From Fibrella aquatilis (GTDB taxonomy: Bacteria > Bacteroidota > Bacteroidia > Cytophagales > Spirosomataceae): a DNA stretch of 64,000 bases. The stretch covers positions 1 to 64,000 of the forward strand of contig NZ_JAFMYU010000014.1 in the NCBI RefSeq assembly GCF_017353255.1. Direction: 5' to 3'. Below are positions 34,983-43,376 of this stretch, one piece after another. The position numbers and the translations under genes were made by a program. Position 1 is the first letter of the stretch, and every line of letters starts with the position of its first letter. Under the pieces are notes generated by a model. That model was given only the letters and a program-made list of their open reading frames with translations. It made no database searches and was not told the origin of the DNA.

Positions 34983-35273
34983 ATGAAACCAAAAAAACTA
35001 AACCGGCAGGTGGTGCGCTCGGCGGCTACGATGCTGATGTTGATAGACGGAAGTACCACAGCACCCACCGTGAAAGAATACCTGCGCGACCGGGGGTACC
35101 GGGCGGGGCAGTCGGAGGTGGCGTGCTGGCTGTTGCGCATTGCCCACCGCGAAGGCTGGATCGTGAATGACAGCGGCCTGTATCGGGTCTACCAGTTTCC
35201 CGCGTTTATGAATACGCCCGTCCCCAGCGTAGCTGCCCGACCTACAATCTGGATGCCGTTGAGTATGAGCTAG
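34983..35273 (+). CDS. Hypothetical protein, 96 aa, possibly winged-helix
   Basis: I start at ATG 34983 (MKPKKLNRQVVRSAATM); the longer frame would begin inside the inverted repeat. The segment TVKEYLRDRGYRAGQSEVACWLLRIAHREGWIVNDSGLYRVY could be a small winged-helix-like fold, but this is only a pattern impression. It ends 1 nt from the stop of the convergent symporter gene. Third gene of the small cluster opposite the WYL regulator. Confidence 0.5.
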   Translation: MKPKKLNRQVVRSAATMLMLIDGSTTAPTVKEYLRDRGYRAGQSEVACWLLRIAHREGWIVNDSGLYRVYQFPAFMNTPVPSVAARPTIWMPLSMS

Positions 35274-35274
35274 C

Positions 35275-37101
35275 TTATGCAAAATAATACAACACTCCTA
35301 CGCTGATGGCCGTGAGCAGACCAGCCCAAAGTGAATCGCTACCAGGGGCAAAACCGGCGCGAAGAACCGGGCTGTGATGCGGTACTTCAGCGGCCTTCTT
35401 TGGCCACACAAACAGCCCTAGCGTGGCTAGTGCAGCCCAGGGGGCAACGGTTTTGGGTGAAAAATGAGCCAGGAAAATCAGGCTCAGAAACACGGCCTGC
35501 ACCAGCAGAAACAGCCCCACAGCGCGGGCTAACTGCGGCCCATCGACTGACACGCGGAGCCGTTCGAAACCAATCAGATTTTGGTTTGGATAGACCGTGC
35601 GGCTAAGGACGATCAGGGTGGAGAAGCTGAGCAAAAACGTCAGGAACACCCGGTGCATAAAGTTAAGTTTCGGGCCGAACAGGGCTACCACGGCGGGCAC
35701 GTTGGTCAGTCCGTAGTTGTAGACTAGTTCAACCAATACGCCGTAGGCAGGGGCCATAGCCATGGCCCAAACCGCTGCCCGCGCTGAGGCCCCCCGCCAG
35801 AGAATGCCCACAAAAAAGGCCACCATGATGCCCGGCGTGAAGTAGGACAGCTGCGCCGACACTTTCAGCATGAAGTTGTTGGTCCGGTCAGGGGTGTAGG
35901 TATACAGTGCCAAACCAATGCTGGCAATGACCATGACCACAATCATCTGCCGCCCAAACCGCACAATCTGCCGGTCGGTGGCTTTGGGGTTTACGTATTT
36001 CTGGTACACATCTACCGTAAGCAGGGTGGTGGCGGCGTTCATCATCGAATCGACCGACGAGAACGTGGCGGCAACCAGCCCGGCCAGAATCATGCCCACC
36101 AGCCCCACATTGCGCGGAATAACCGTTTCTACGAGCTTAAGAAAGGCATTGTCAGAGTTGAAATCGAGGCCGGGGAAGCGCTTTTCAAACAAATAATAGG
36201 CTGCTACCCCCGCCGCGATGCTGAAAAACGGGATGGTCAGTTTCAGAAATCCGCTGGCAATAATACCCCGCCGGGCGTCCTGATCGCTGCTGGCAGCCAG
36301 TACGCGCTGTACCAGAAACTGGTTGGTGGTGAAGTTAAAGCAGTGCTGGAGCAGCAGGCCCGTGAAAATGCCCGTCCAGGGCAGGCTAGGGTGGTTGCTA
36401 GGCAGGTAAAGGTGCATTTTCTGCATAGCACGAGGCTGGGCGGCGTCGAGGTTAAGCAGTCCGGTAAACCCGCCAATTTCGGGTTGACTGAGGGTGAAAT
36501 AAGCTACTGCAAAGCCCGCCGCCAGCATCATCACAGTCTGAATGGTGTCGGTGATAACAATGCTTTCCATACCGCCCCAGATGGTATATGAGCAGGTAAT
36601 CAGCCCAATCAGCAACAGCCCCTGCCAGTAGCTGAGCGCGAAACTGGTGCCGCCAAGTAGCCATTGTAACGTGATACTACCCACGTAAAAAGACCCCACC
36701 AGCTGCACCAAAATAATGAGAATCAGCAGGATCGTGTAAAGCAGTCGGGCGTGCTCGTTATAACGCACCTCCAGGTATTGCGACAGCGTGAACACCTCCA
36801 GCCGCCGGTACGAAGTCAGAAAGACAAAGCAGAGCAGCAAAATGGCCGGAAACACAATCTCATAATGCGCCTGCACAAACCCGATGGAGTACCCGATACC
36901 GAGCATCCCGATCAGGTGAAACGATGAGATGTTCGTCCCAAACACCGATCCTGCCACGGTCCACCAGCGAATGTTACGCCCGGCCAGAAAATAGTCAGTT
37001 GCGTTTTTCTTTCGGAGTGCCACAATGATGCCCGCCGTAGGCATAATCAGGAGCATCACGATCAAAACAATCAGGTCGAGGAGGGAGAGTTGTGCCAGCA
37101 T
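35275..37101 (-). CDS. Sodium:solute symporter family transporter
   Basis: 608-residue inner-membrane protein with about 13-14 hydrophobic helices. SSS-family features are the N-terminal KKNATDYFLAGRNIRWWTVAGSVFGTNISS and the later AATFSSVDSMMNAATTLLTVDVY with conserved serines of the sodium site. The substrate cannot be told from sequence; sugars, sialic acid or myo-inositol are usual for this length in Bacteroidota. A GT87 membrane gene ends 46 nt upstream and may share the transcript. Confidence 0.88.
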   Translation of the reverse strand: MLAQLSLLDLIVLIVMLLIMPTAGIIVALRKKNATDYFLAGRNIRWWTVAGSVFGTNISSFHLIGMLGIGYSIGFVQAHYEIVFPAILLLCFVFLTSYRRLEVFTLSQYLEVRYNEHARLLYTILLILIILVQLVGSFYVGSITLQWLLGGTSFALSYWQGLLLIGLITCSYTIWGGMESIVITDTIQTVMMLAAGFAVAYFTLSQPEIGGFTGLLNLDAAQPRAMQKMHLYLPSNHPSLPWTGIFTGLLLQHCFNFTTNQFLVQRVLAASSDQDARRGIIASGFLKLTIPFFSIAAGVAAYYLFEKRFPGLDFNSDNAFLKLVETVIPRNVGLVGMILAGLVAATFSSVDSMMNAATTLLTVDVYQKYVNPKATDRQIVRFGRQMIVVMVIASIGLALYTYTPDRTNNFMLKVSAQLSYFTPGIMVAFFVGILWRGASARAAVWAMAMAPAYGVLVELVYNYGLTNVPAVVALFGPKLNFMHRVFLTFLLSFSTLIVLSRTVYPNQNLIGFERLRVSVDGPQLARAVGLFLLVQAVFLSLIFLAHFSPKTVAPWAALATLGLFVWPKKAAEVPHHSPVLRAGFAPGSDSLWAGLLTAISVGVLYYFA

Positions 37102-37147
37102 AGGGGGTAAAAATAAGGATTCGCCCGCCTGCTAGTGCCGCCCGGTG

Positions 37148-38455
37148 CTAAACGTCCGATGTTACCACGCCAATTCGACTTCTGATCGCAATAGTTAACG
37201 TCAGTATAAACAGGCCTATATCCATGACCGTAATGAGGCTGAATCCCTGTAGGTAGTTGTAAAGCGTGAGGCCGGTCACGTCGCTGATGAGCAAGGCCAC
37301 CAGGCCAGTGCCCACCACCAGCACCAGCCGGGTACGAAGCCAGCCAAGCTGCGTGAGCAGCACAAACAGCATGGGTAAGGTTAACACCAGCGTGACGTGA
37401 TGCCCTTCCCAGGCCACGCCCGCCACCAGAATCATGCTCAGCAGCACCAGTAGCCAGGTGGTAGGCCGGGGTTGGGTGGCGGCACGGCCCTGCCAAACCT
37501 GCCAGAACGTGATGCCTACTACCAGCAGTTGCAGAGTTGTACTCATTCGCCGCACCACCGAAACAGGCCAGTCGGCGATGTAGTACCGAACGCCCTCCAC
37601 GTCGGGGTGGGCGGTGAGCAGTTTGAACAGGGCCGAGGGAATACTGAAGCTGATCCAGTCAGTATAGACTTTGCCCGCTAGGAAGGGGGTGAGCGTAATC
37701 TGCCAGAAATCGGCGAAGTCCTGCATGCCCCGGCCAATACCCCGCTCGAGTAAAATGGCCCCTATAAAAAAGGTGCTGATGGCTAGTGATTTAACTAAAA
37801 CTGGCCCCGGCCGGCGGAAAAACAGCACGCCCACCAGCAGCACAGGCATCACTTTCAGCCAAGTAGCGGCCATTAGGAGTACTAAGGCCCAGTTCTCGTG
37901 TCTACGCAGATAAAGCAGTATGCCTCCAAGGCACAGCAGGCAAACCAATTCATTGATGTTGACCCAGAGAATGTTATGGTAGATGTATCGCCACGAAACC
38001 AGTCCGGCAAAAAGCATGGCACCCCGCAGCGGTATACTGGGGAAATAATGACGCAGAATCTGGCGCGACAGAATCAGGATGCCAATCCAGGCTAGCCCAT
38101 TGAATACCGTAAACACGCCCACTGCCCACCGAAACGGCAACCACGCCAGCGCCTGAAACACAAACGGTGCAAACGGCGGATACAAAAACTCTTCGGCACC
38201 GCCAATCTGACTATACAGGGCCTTGCCTTCCCAAAAATTAACCCCCGCCGACCAGAAAATGTAAAAATCGCCGTGGGTGGTTTCGGTAAGCACTTCGCGG
38301 GTGGCGAGCGCGGCAATCAAAACCATAATCAGGGTCACCCAGCCACGTATAGCCCAGGTCCATCGTGACGTGGCGAAAGCCCGAACCAGGGGCGGCAGCG
38401 ACAGGCGTGGCAATGTTGCCTGCCTGGGCAGAGAGGGGTGCGAAGAAGTAGCCAA
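37148..38455 (-). CDS. GT87-type (DUF2029) membrane mannosyltransferase-like protein
   Basis: 435-residue polytopic membrane protein. A GT-C-like first loop, DFYIFWSAGVNFWEGKALYSQIG, and the following EEFLYPPFAPFVFQALAWLPFRWAV are typical of the GT87/DUF2029 family, which uses lipid-linked sugar donors. About ten hydrophobic helices follow. The acceptor is unknown. Upstream it is separated from the SUMF1 gene by a terminator. Confidence 0.8.
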   Translation of the reverse strand: MATSSHPSLPRQATLPRLSLPPLVRAFATSRWTWAIRGWVTLIMVLIAALATREVLTETTHGDFYIFWSAGVNFWEGKALYSQIGGAEEFLYPPFAPFVFQALAWLPFRWAVGVFTVFNGLAWIGILILSRQILRHYFPSIPLRGAMLFAGLVSWRYIYHNILWVNINELVCLLCLGGILLYLRRHENWALVLLMAATWLKVMPVLLVGVLFFRRPGPVLVKSLAISTFFIGAILLERGIGRGMQDFADFWQITLTPFLAGKVYTDWISFSIPSALFKLLTAHPDVEGVRYYIADWPVSVVRRMSTTLQLLVVGITFWQVWQGRAATQPRPTTWLLVLLSMILVAGVAWEGHHVTLVLTLPMLFVLLTQLGWLRTRLVLVVGTGLVALLISDVTGLTLYNYLQGFSLITVMDIGLFILTLTIAIRSRIGVVTSDV

Positions 38456-38476
38456 AGCGTAACGTAGAGTAGTTGG

Positions 38477-38508
38477 AAAAAAGAGCGGGTTTGGTTTACA
38501 AACCCGCT
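38477..38508 (-). terminator. Rho-independent terminator of the SUMF1 gene
   Basis: A 10-bp stem (38484-38493 with 38499-38508) is followed on the minus strand by a T-run (plus-strand A-run at 38477-38482). It lies about 100 nt downstream of the gene ending at 38609. Confidence 0.85.
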
Positions 38509-38608
38509 TCCCTATTTACTACGTTCTAGAGTGGCTTACTGTTGCCGATAGTTGGAAACACCGGCAGCTATTTACCCTCGATTTTAGTTAACGGCCATTT
38601 AGTACACG

Positions 38609-39613
38609 TCAATACCCGTAATCTTTAATGGGTTTGATGTCGTAATACGCCCGAATCTCGGCAACCGGGGGCACATTCACAGGACGTACAATGCGGAATC
38701 CGCAGAAAGAGGCCGAGGTCATCCACCAGTCAGATTTGGGGCTTTGGGGATCAATTACTTTCCAGGCGGCATCAGACGGGGTGCGGGCCGCCGAGCGAAG
38801 AATGGCCGGGTCATCGTCCCACGAACCACCGCGTACGCTGTTGGGGTAAAGCGTTTTGGTAGGGGCATAAGGTTCTTTTACGGCACCACTCGCCACGGTC
38901 GCGTAGTAGGCAGGGCTATACTGGTCCTGCGTCCATTCCATCACGTTGCCGTGCATGTCGTGCAGACCCCAAGGGTTGGGTTTCTTTGTGCCAATTTTCT
39001 TATAGCCACCGCCGCTATTTACTTTATACACAGCGTATTGGGGCAATAATTTGGGGTCACTGCCAAACGAATAGGGCGTGGCTGTACCGGCCCGGCAGGC
39101 ATATTCCCACTCGGCTTCGGTGGGCAACCGGTAGAACAGGCCGGTTTTGTCGTAGAGCCAGGCGCAGAATTTGATGGCGGCATACTGCGTCATGTTAATG
39201 GCCGGATACCCCGACCGCCCCATGCCAAACGACATATCGACATAAGCCGGGCTGGGGCGGGTGGTGGCATCGGTTTTGGTCAAATCGGCCCCTTCCGGGT
39301 AGCGGGTGGCCATTTCTTTCTCAATGTTTTTGGTCGTGAAGAGGTCGTAAATATCCCAGGTTACCTCAAATTTGCCCATCCAAAACGGCTCGATAGTTAC
39401 TGCGTGAACGGGGCCTTCGTCGGGTTTGCGGCCTTTTTCGGTGGCGGGGCTGCCCATCTTATACGTGCCGCCTGCAATGGCTATCATTGGGTAGACCTGA
39501 TTACTACCCGAAATAACCTGCGTGTAAGACGCAAATGGGGTAGACTGGGTAAAACCAATAATTGGCAGTGTGACAAAAACGGTGGCAATGCAATAGGTGA
39601 AAAGGCGCGTCAT
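38609..39613 (-). CDS. Secreted SUMF1/formylglycine-generating-enzyme-like protein
   Basis: 334-residue exported protein. Signal peptide MTRLFTYCIATVFVTLPIIGFTQ is followed by the SUMF1 fold: IAGGTYKMGSPATEKGRKPDEGP, PFWMGKFEVTWDIYDLF, YRLPTEAEWEYACRAGT, GLHDMHGNVMEWTQDQY, VRGGSWDDDPAILRSAAR and FCGFRIVRPV at the end. Family members modify sulfatases or serve as non-enzymatic surface proteins. No sulfatase gene is nearby, so the role is open. The cysteine pair needed for copper-dependent catalysis is not evident. Confidence 0.85.
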   Translation of the reverse strand: MTRLFTYCIATVFVTLPIIGFTQSTPFASYTQVISGSNQVYPMIAIAGGTYKMGSPATEKGRKPDEGPVHAVTIEPFWMGKFEVTWDIYDLFTTKNIEKEMATRYPEGADLTKTDATTRPSPAYVDMSFGMGRSGYPAINMTQYAAIKFCAWLYDKTGLFYRLPTEAEWEYACRAGTATPYSFGSDPKLLPQYAVYKVNSGGGYKKIGTKKPNPWGLHDMHGNVMEWTQDQYSPAYYATVASGAVKEPYAPTKTLYPNSVRGGSWDDDPAILRSAARTPSDAAWKVIDPQSPKSDWWMTSASFCGFRIVRPVNVPPVAEIRAYYDIKPIKDYGY

Positions 39614-39783
39614 AGATTGAATAAGTTGAGACTGGCTGGAGTCAATAAAAAAGCATCCGGCTCTTTAGATTACCCACTATGGCTGCAATAAATAATACGT
39701 TTGCTAATTATATTACAATTTATTAACAGAATAATTTTATAAATAGTGTATATTGCGCTGTTTCAATAAGCAGCACACTAGCC

Positions 39784-40299
39784 ATGACAAAGTGCGTATT
39801 CTTAGACCGTGATGGGGTTCTCAACGAAGACCGCACCGACTATGTCTATCGCGTTGAAGATTTCATCATTCCCGATGGCGTAGTGGAGGGGCTACGTCAG
39901 TTGAAAGCTGCTGGTTATCTGCTCATTGTGATCACCAATCAGGCAGGCATTGCCAAAGGCATCTACACCCGCGAAGACGTGATGCGCTGTCACAGCTACT
40001 TGCAGGAGCAATGCGGCAACCTGATCGATGATATTTATTTCAGCCCCCACCACCCCGACTACGACACCCGCTCCCTCACCCGCAAGCCCGATTCGCTCTT
40101 GCTGGAAAAGGCTATTGCCAAGTATAACATCGACGTGCAACACTCATGGATGATTGGCGACGCACCCCGCGACATGCACGCCGGCAAACGCGTTGGCGTA
40201 AAGACTGTGCAGGTGCGCCACACCAAATCACAACCCACCACCGGCGACTGGGAAGCCCAAAGCCTGCTGGAAGCGTCGGAAAGAGTGATAAGCATATAG
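39784..40299 (+). CDS. HAD-IIIA phosphatase, GmhB-like
   Basis: 171-residue cytosolic HAD phosphatase. The nucleophile motif is FLDRDGVLNED (about 7-17), motif II is VITNQAGIAKG, the motif III lysine is in RKPDSLLLEKA and motif IV is WMIGDAPRDM. It resembles D-glycero-D-manno-heptose-1,7-bisphosphate 7-phosphatase. However, the zinc loop of GmhB (normally CPHHP...CxCRKP) reads SPHHPDYDTRSLTRKP and has lost its cysteines, so the substrate may differ. Its TAG stop is supplied by the left arm of a 46-bp perfect inverted repeat. Confidence 0.85.
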   Translation: MTKCVFLDRDGVLNEDRTDYVYRVEDFIIPDGVVEGLRQLKAAGYLLIVITNQAGIAKGIYTREDVMRCHSYLQEQCGNLIDDIYFSPHHPDYDTRSLTRKPDSLLLEKAIAKYNIDVQHSWMIGDAPRDMHAGKRVGVKTVQVRHTKSQPTTGDWEAQSLLEASERVISI

Positions 40300-40396
40300 T
40301 GGTAAGTGCTGAGTGGTAAGTGATGAGTTTGCTGCCGCCAGCATATTGCTCTGGCGGCAGCAAACTCATCACTTACCACTCAGCACTTACCACTAT
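40296..40396. repeat. Perfect 46-bp inverted repeat between convergent genes
   Basis: Arms 40296-40341 and 40351-40396 are exact reverse complements with a 9-nt loop. Each outer end (ATAGTGG / CCACTAT) provides the TAG stop codon of the gene entering it: the HAD gene on the plus strand and the TlpA gene on the minus strand. The arm holds a direct repeat of GTGGTAAGTG. Confidence 0.97.
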
Positions 40397-41658
40397 TCTC
40401 CCAATAGCTTGTCAATCAAAGCGTTGAACTCGCTTACGTATTGGTCGTAGTACACGCCGGTGCCGGGGCCGGAGAAGCCCGTGTGGATGTGGCGAACGGT
40501 TCCTTTCTTATCGACGAAAATGGTGGTTGGAAAAGCGGCTACCCGGCTTAGGGCAGGCAAGGCTTTGGCGGCTTCGGCTTTGTCATTTGTACCGGCCAGC
40601 AGCACCGGGTACTGAATCTTGAACCGGTCGATCATCCGTTGCAATTTCGGGCCTGATTCAGCCATAGAGGCCGATTTTTCAAACGCCAAACCCACCACCT
40701 CTACCCCACGGCCCTTGTTTTTAGCATACCATGGAGCCATAAACCTGGTTTCGTCCATACAGTTGGGGCACCACGACCCCATAATCTGAATCACCGTCAC
40801 CTTGCCCTTAAACTGCGGGTCGCTGAGTGAAACGGTTTTGCCGGTGGCGTCGGGAAAGGCAAACGTAAAGGTCTGGCCGGGCTTCACAAACGTCAGTTTA
40901 GCGGGGTCGGGGAGGGCGGCGTTGGGGTTAAGCTGCGCCGTCCAGGTTTCACGGTAAACGGGGCCGGAGTGGAAAACGCCCGTGAGTGATTTGGCCGAAC
41001 CAGCCGTTACAGTACCCATTTTGGCTTTGAACAGAAACGCGTGGTTGCCATCGAAGCAGGAGAGAAACAGGCTGTCACCCGCTACGTCGCCGGCCAAGTA
41101 GCGGTAGTCGCCGGTGGGGGTGAGGAAGGTGCCGGTAACCACTGCCCTCTTTTGCTCAAAAACGCCTACTGCTAAAGTGGTGTCACCGCTGGTGCCATCA
41201 CCGCGTTTTTCGCGAAACAGCGTCTGCCATTTGCCCGACAGATTAGCTGATGGAGCCGCACCTGATGCATTGAACCGGAACGACTGGCCAAAACGAGCCG
41301 AGAAGGGCACTAGCTGGTAGGTCAGGTTCGTGCGCCGTTTGCGCCACACGCCCGTGAGGCGGTCCCCGTCGAGCTTGCCTACTAACTCCGATTCAAACAG
41401 GCTCATGGGAATGTGCAGGCTGTCGCCTTTGAACGTGGCCTCGTCCATAGCCAGCCGCTCGGTACCGTTCAGCGCAAAAACGGTGTAGTGGCCCGGCTGC
41501 AATGCCGGTTTGATGTCCAGCCCGAAAGGCAGTTCGCCCCCGCTGGTTTGGAGTACCGCCCGCCAGATGCCGGGTTTCAGGCTTTGTGAGGATTGAGCAT
41601 GGCTCAGCAGAGGCAGAATCAATAGCGCTGCGGCGAAAAGAAAGTTACGAACAGTCAT
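40393..41658 (-). CDS. TlpA-family thioredoxin-fold protein
   Basis: 421-residue exported protein. I start at 41658 (MTVRNFLFAAALLILPLLSHAQ), a good Sec signal peptide; an ATG 15 nt upstream is an alternative. The N-terminal half is a beta-rich domain. The C-terminal thioredoxin domain has the redox motif GSWCPNCMDE (about residue 298) and SRVAAFPTTIFVDKKGTVRHIHTGF with the cis-proline. It probably acts in periplasmic thiol-disulfide exchange, for example cytochrome c maturation, but the partner is unknown. Its stop codon lies inside the perfect inverted repeat. Confidence 0.87.
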   Translation of the reverse strand: MTVRNFLFAAALLILPLLSHAQSSQSLKPGIWRAVLQTSGGELPFGLDIKPALQPGHYTVFALNGTERLAMDEATFKGDSLHIPMSLFESELVGKLDGDRLTGVWRKRRTNLTYQLVPFSARFGQSFRFNASGAAPSANLSGKWQTLFREKRGDGTSGDTTLAVGVFEQKRAVVTGTFLTPTGDYRYLAGDVAGDSLFLSCFDGNHAFLFKAKMGTVTAGSAKSLTGVFHSGPVYRETWTAQLNPNAALPDPAKLTFVKPGQTFTFAFPDATGKTVSLSDPQFKGKVTVIQIMGSWCPNCMDETRFMAPWYAKNKGRGVEVVGLAFEKSASMAESGPKLQRMIDRFKIQYPVLLAGTNDKAEAAKALPALSRVAAFPTTIFVDKKGTVRHIHTGFSGPGTGVYYDQYVSEFNALIDKLLGE

Positions 41659-41967
41659 GAGTGGTTGTATCAAGCCAGAGCAATGCCTTTCCCCGGCGTT
41701 GGCAGAGAAACGGATATTTTTAATTCACCGTTCACTGAACCTTGCCCCGCCCTGATGACGTCGATTTAGTCAGTAACGGAGTTTTGACCATCTATTTCGG
41801 CCCTACATGCAGACGCCCTCTATCCCGATCAGGTAGTAAAGCGGCTAGAAGCAGGACCGCATCATTCTGGGAAACATACCCGCCATACCATAATGGCATT
41901 CGGAGCTGGTTTTGCTAAGTTTGTATAGGGCTTGTTTGCCAAGTTCCCGTACAGCCTTTGCCACCCC
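41659..41967. other. Spacer with rsmH promoter
   Basis: A 309-nt stretch without a convincing gene. The TAnnTTTG element TAAGTTTG at 41916-41923 is the likely -7 box of the rsmH operon; an ATGG about 19 nt upstream is a weak -33 match. mraZ, which precedes rsmH in many bacteria, is absent here. Confidence 0.55.
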
Positions 41968-42894
41968 ATGACCACTGAATATCATAACCCCGTGATGCTG
42001 GCCGAATGCCTCGACGGGCTGGCCCTGAAACCCGGCGGCACCTACGTTGATGTCACGTTTGGGGGCGGTGGACACAGCCGGGCAATTCTGGCCGCCCTGG
42101 AGCCGGGGCCGCGTTCGGAGGGTAAATTATTGGCCTTCGACCAAGACCCCGATGCCCGCGCCAACGCCGCCGCCATTGACGACAAACGCCTGACATACAT
42201 CGCGTCTAATTTCCGAAACCTGAAACGCTACCTGCGGCTTTACGGCGTGAAACAGGTAGACGGCATCCTGGCCGACCTGGGCATCTCATCACACCAGATC
42301 GACACACCGGAACGGGGGTTTTCTACACGGTTCGAGGCTGACCTGGACATGCGTATGAACCAACAGGGCGACCGCACGGCCCGGCAGGTGCTCAATACCT
42401 ACTCAGAAACGGACCTGCACCGGATCTTTGGCATGTATGGCGAACTGACCAACGCCCGCACTGCCGCCGCCGCCATTGCCACCGCCCGCGCCAACGGCGA
42501 ATTAAAGACAATCAACGACTTGAAAGATGCGTTAAAGCGCTGTGCACCAAGGGGTAAGGAGAATAAATACTTTGCCCAGGTGTTTCAGGCGCTGCGCATT
42601 GAAGTGAACGAAGAGCTAACGGCCCTGGAAGAATTTCTGACGCAGGTACCCGATGTATTGGCTCCCGGCGGGCGGCTGGTGGTGATGAGCTACCACTCGC
42701 TGGAAGACCGGCTGGTGAAAAATTTCATTGGCAAAGGCAAGTTTTCGGGCGAGGTAGAGAAAGACTTTTTCGGCAACGAAATCAAGCCCCTCCACGCCGT
42801 CACCCGCAAGCCCATCGAAGCCACCCCCGACGAAATTGCCCGCAACCCAAGGGCACGCAGCGCGAAACTGAGAATAGCAGAAAAGGGAGAATAA
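41968..42894 (+). CDS. rsmH: 16S rRNA (cytosine-1402-N4)-methyltransferase RsmH (MraW)
   Basis: 308-residue SAM-dependent methyltransferase that modifies C1402 in the ribosomal P site. I start at ATG 41968 (MTTEYHNPVMLAECLDGL), the family-typical beginning. The SAM motif is YVDVTFGGGGHSRAIL, followed by AFDQDPDA and ADLGISSHQIDTPERGFS; the C-terminus has MSYHSLEDRLVKNF. First gene of the division/cell-wall cluster, overlapping the next gene by one base. The downstream part of the cluster is displaced and inverted. Confidence 0.96.
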   Translation: MTTEYHNPVMLAECLDGLALKPGGTYVDVTFGGGGHSRAILAALEPGPRSEGKLLAFDQDPDARANAAAIDDKRLTYIASNFRNLKRYLRLYGVKQVDGILADLGISSHQIDTPERGFSTRFEADLDMRMNQQGDRTARQVLNTYSETDLHRIFGMYGELTNARTAAAAIATARANGELKTINDLKDALKRCAPRGKENKYFAQVFQALRIEVNEELTALEEFLTQVPDVLAPGGRLVVMSYHSLEDRLVKNFIGKGKFSGEVEKDFFGNEIKPLHAVTRKPIEATPDEIARNPRARSAKLRIAEKGE

Positions 42895-43283
42895 TGGCTT
42901 ATAACACCTTCAAATCACGGCCCCCGGTGCGGCCACCGCGGCGCAAGCGTAAACCATTGCGCATTGGCCTGTGGCTTAACGAAGTTATGGGTATCGACCG
43001 GCTGTTTGGTTCCGACAATGCCTGGCCCATTCGAAACATCAACCGTATTCTGTGGGTCACGATGCTGCTGGTGATCTACATTGGCCTGAACCACAACGCC
43101 GAACGCCTGGTCCGCCGCATCGACCGTGCCCGCACAGACGTAGACGAACTCCGGGCGCAGGCCACAACCACTAAAGCCGATCTGGCCCGTAGCAGCAAGC
43201 AGTCTGAAATCAGTAAACAAGTCTTCGCCGATAGCCTGTTCGACAGCCAAAGTCCACCACAAAAGTTAATTGTGAATGAGTAA
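42894..43283 (+). CDS. ftsL: FtsL-like division protein
   Basis: 129-residue bitopic protein. A basic cytosolic N-terminus (RPPRRKRKPLR) is followed by a membrane helix (ILWVTMLLVIYIGLNHNAE, about 60-78) and a short periplasmic coiled coil (RRIDRARTDVDELRAQATTTKADL). FtsL is poorly conserved, so the call rests on this layout and on its position between rsmH and ftsI. It overlaps the rsmH stop by one base. Confidence 0.75.
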   Translation: MAYNTFKSRPPVRPPRRKRKPLRIGLWLNEVMGIDRLFGSDNAWPIRNINRILWVTMLLVIYIGLNHNAERLVRRIDRARTDVDELRAQATTTKADLARSSKQSEISKQVFADSLFDSQSPPQKLIVNE

Positions 43284-43287
43284 ATAA

Positions 43288-43367
43288 ATGAACAATGTAC
43301 AATGAATAATGTACAATGGCTTCGCGCTCAGCATGTTACGGAGGCGAAGCCATTGTACATTGTTCAT
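43288..43367. repeat. Inverted repeat between ftsL and ftsI
   Basis: Arms 43302-43325 and 43344-43367 (24 nt, one mismatch) surround an 18-nt loop. The left arm is preceded by a direct repeat of its outer part (43288-43304). It fills the spacer, ending 9 nt before the ftsI start and starting 4 nt after the ftsL stop. The core GGCTTCGC is shared with the repeat at 50.6 kb. Confidence 0.9.
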
Positions 43368-43376
43368 TCCCTTCCC

